In this document: positions 5,048 to 6,459 of the stretch, piece after piece
Layout: each line of letters begins with the position of its first letter
Position numbering within the stretch: the stretch's first letter is position 1
DNA from: Candidatus Falkowbacteria bacterium CG02_land_8_20_14_3_00_36_14
Lineage (GTDB): Bacteria > Patescibacteriota > Patescibacteriia > Patescibacteriales > UM-FILTER-36-11
Assembly: GCA_002781265.1 (NCBI GenBank)
Contig: PETS01000035.1
Span: 1-6,459, forward strand
Reading direction: 5' to 3'
Length of the DNA: 6,459 nucleotides
Notes under the pieces: model-generated
What the model was told of the DNA's origin: nothing
Seen by the model: the letters and a program-made list of their open reading frames with translations, nothing else
The model's database searches: none
Made by a program: the position numbers and the translations under genes

Positions 5048-5051
5048 GAGG
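5048..5051 (+). promoter_or_regulatory. Shine-Dalgarno sequence of hisS
   Basis: GAGG lies nine bases before the ATG at 5061, in the 23-base gap after lepB. It supports the upstream ATG over the internal one at Met29, which would remove part of the conserved RIRGMKD motif. Confidence 0.55.
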
Positions 5052-5060
5052 AAAATATTT

Positions 5061-6407
5061 ATGTTTAAAAATATTAAAAAAAATAAAGATAAAAAATTTC
5101 ATGATATTAACAGAAAGCGTCGAGGCTTTAAGAGAATCAGGGGCATGAAGGATATTTTGTTTGATGAATATAGGTATTGGGATTTAGTAGTCAATAAAGC
5201 CGGCAATTTGGCCAAGACCTATAGCTTCAAGCAGATTAGTACGCCCTTGCTGGAAAATTTAGAATTATATAAGCGTTCCAGCGGTAAAAGTTCCGATATA
5301 GTCAATAAGGAGATGTATTCTTTTATTGATAAGAATGGGGAAAAATTAGCTATCAGGCCCGAGGCTACGCCTGGTATGGCCAGGGCTTATATAGAACATG
5401 GCATGTTTAATCTGCCCCAGCCGATAAAAATGTTTTGGCTTGGCCCTCTTCTGCGCCATGAAAAACCACAATCCGGCCGTTTGCGCCAGCATACGCAGTT
5501 TGATTTGGAAATATTCGGTGAAGCTTCGCCGGTGGCGGATTTTATGCTGATTTTAATTGCCTTTAATTTTTTTCGCGAGCTGCAGATTAACGTGCATATT
5601 CAAATTAATAGTATTGGCTGCCGGGAATGCCGGAAAGAATACATCAGCCGTTTGCTTGAATTTTACCGGGAAAGAGGCAAGCGTTCCAAATTATGCCCTG
5701 ATTGCAAGAAAAGAATAATTAAAAACCCTTTGCGGTTGTTGGACTGCAAAGAAGAAAAATGCATAGAGTTAAGAGCGGAAGCGCCTCAGATTGTCGATTT
5801 TTTATGCGATGAATGCCGTAATCACTTTATTAAGGTCTTGGAATATTTGGACGAGCTGGATATTCCTTATAATTTAAATTCATTTTTAGTTAGAGGGCTG
5901 GATTATTACACTAAAACTGTTTTTGAAATTTTGCCGGCGGAAGATGATTCATCCCGGCAGTCTTCCTTGGGCGGCGGCGGCCGTTTTGACGAGCTGGTTG
6001 AAAATTTAGGAGGAAGGCCGACCCCGGCTTGCGGTTTCGGCATAGGTTTGGAGAGGGTAATTTTAAAAATAAAAGAAAAAAATATACCTTTAAAAAGAGA
6101 TGAAGAGAATTATGTTTTTATCGCCCAATTAGGCGATCAATCCAGGAGAAAAGCGATTGGCCTTTTTGAAGAATTGCGCCGCGGCGGCATCAATGTCAGG
6201 CAATCTTTCACTAAGGATAGCTTAAAAGCCCAATTGGAGGAAGCCAATCGCCTGGGCGCTAAATTTACCTTAATTTTGGGGCAGAAAGAAATGATAGATG
6301 GAACAATTTTAATCAGGGATATGGAGTCTGGCATTCAAGAAGTGATTGATTACAAAAAAATTAAAAATGAAATTGAAAAAAAATTAAATGGCATAACTAA
6401 TCATTAG
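5061..6407 (+). CDS. hisS: Histidine--tRNA ligase (class II)
   Basis: The enzyme charges tRNA-His with histidine in the cytoplasm. The 448-residue length is typical or slightly long. Motif 1 begins around RIRGMKD (25-31). Motif 2 is GPLLRHEKPQSGRLRQHTQF (128-147). The histidine-specific loop is LVRGLDYYT (276-284), followed by SLGGGGRFD (302-310). Motif 3 is ACGFGIGLERV (323-333). The anticodon-binding domain covers about 350-435. The first 24 residues form a Lys/Arg-rich extension. The insertion before the histidine loop holds four cysteine pairs (187/190, 212/215, 229/234, 249/252), a pattern that could bind zinc; cysteines are known at some of these places in other bacterial HisRS proteins. 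The last two codons and the TAG stop fall within a copy of the repeat also seen at 4133-4192. It follows lepB by 23 bases and is probably co-transcribed. The assignment is secure. Confidence 0.98.
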   Translation: MFKNIKKNKDKKFHDINRKRRGFKRIRGMKDILFDEYRYWDLVVNKAGNLAKTYSFKQISTPLLENLELYKRSSGKSSDIVNKEMYSFIDKNGEKLAIRPEATPGMARAYIEHGMFNLPQPIKMFWLGPLLRHEKPQSGRLRQHTQFDLEIFGEASPVADFMLILIAFNFFRELQINVHIQINSIGCRECRKEYISRLLEFYRERGKRSKLCPDCKKRIIKNPLRLLDCKEEKCIELRAEAPQIVDFLCDECRNHFIKVLEYLDELDIPYNLNSFLVRGLDYYTKTVFEILPAEDDSSRQSSLGGGGRFDELVENLGGRPTPACGFGIGLERVILKIKEKNIPLKRDEENYVFIAQLGDQSRRKAIGLFEELRRGGINVRQSFTKDSLKAQLEEANRLGAKFTLILGQKEMIDGTILIRDMESGIQEVIDYKKIKNEIEKKLNGITNH

Positions 6408-6453
6408 ACCGGTTGTTTGATAATTTTTCAACTGAATTTTAGCAGTAGAAAAA
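6399..6453 (+). repeat. Diverged, partial copy of the 4133-4326 element at the hisS 3' end
   Basis: From the last codons of hisS to near the window edge the sequence follows the left part of the element at 4133-4192. AATCATTAGAC matches AATTATTAGAC at 10 of 11 positions. Further downstream GTTG, ATAAT, TTTC, CTG, AATTTTA, CAGT and AAAA occur in the same order, with about 39 of 49 aligned bases identical in my hand alignment and two gaps. The TAG stop of hisS is part of the repeat. The copy may continue beyond the window. Confidence 0.42.
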
Positions 6454-6459
6454 AATATA

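Noticed and set aside
6429..6459. Terminator after hisS
   Set aside because: Only a short ACTG/CAGT stem is visible and an A run follows on the plus strand. The window ends too soon to judge further.

Overview
The window is AT-rich bacterial chromosome. It has five complete, well-conserved genes, one tRNA-like gene, and two gene-poor stretches full of inverted repeats. I suspect a Patescibacteria/CPR-type (Parcubacteria-like) organism. The reasons are the very AT-rich intergenic DNA, weak or missing Shine-Dalgarno sequences at three of five starts, and scattered GC-rich palindromes of a kind I recall from such genomes; this is inference and was not checked. TGA is used as an ordinary stop (end of pth), which argues against the CPR lineages that read TGA as glycine.

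Layout. Positions 1-287 hold a possible tail of an upstream gene (3-119), a candidate promoter and a long imperfect hairpin (146-261) whose tip carries a sequence resembling the 3' end of 16S rRNA. A proline (UGG) tRNA-like gene follows at 288-361, with several departures from the canonical tRNA, and then a hairpin terminator. That terminator lies between convergent transcription units and overlaps the end of pth. Three genes lie on the minus strand, transcribed in the order LytR-CpsA-Psr (LCP) protein (3899-2400), der (2381-951) and pth (944-387). They are packed 18 and 6 bases apart and look like one operon. Two genes lie on the plus strand, lepB (4477-5037) and hisS (5061-6407), 23 bases apart and probably co-transcribed.

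The two operons diverge from a 577-base gene-free region (3900-4476). It holds two near-consensus sigma70-type promoters, facing apart and sharing one -35 sequence (TTGACAA, 4019-4025). On the lepB side come a 194-bp element bounded by 25-bp inverted repeats (4133-4326, MITE-like, with a GC-rich palindrome inside), two REP-like palindromes (4344-4374 and 4431-4461), further small hairpins and a second candidate promoter. Sequences related to the inverted repeat recur at the LCP/der junction and just after hisS, where in both cases the repeat includes the gene's TAG stop codon.

Function. The genes are housekeeping: cell-envelope polymer attachment (LCP), 50S ribosome assembly (der), peptidyl-tRNA recycling (pth), signal-peptide removal (lepB) and histidyl-tRNA charging (hisS). 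The noteworthy material is the repeat and hairpin architecture between the genes, not a new protein system. I saw no CRISPR array, transposase or defence gene.
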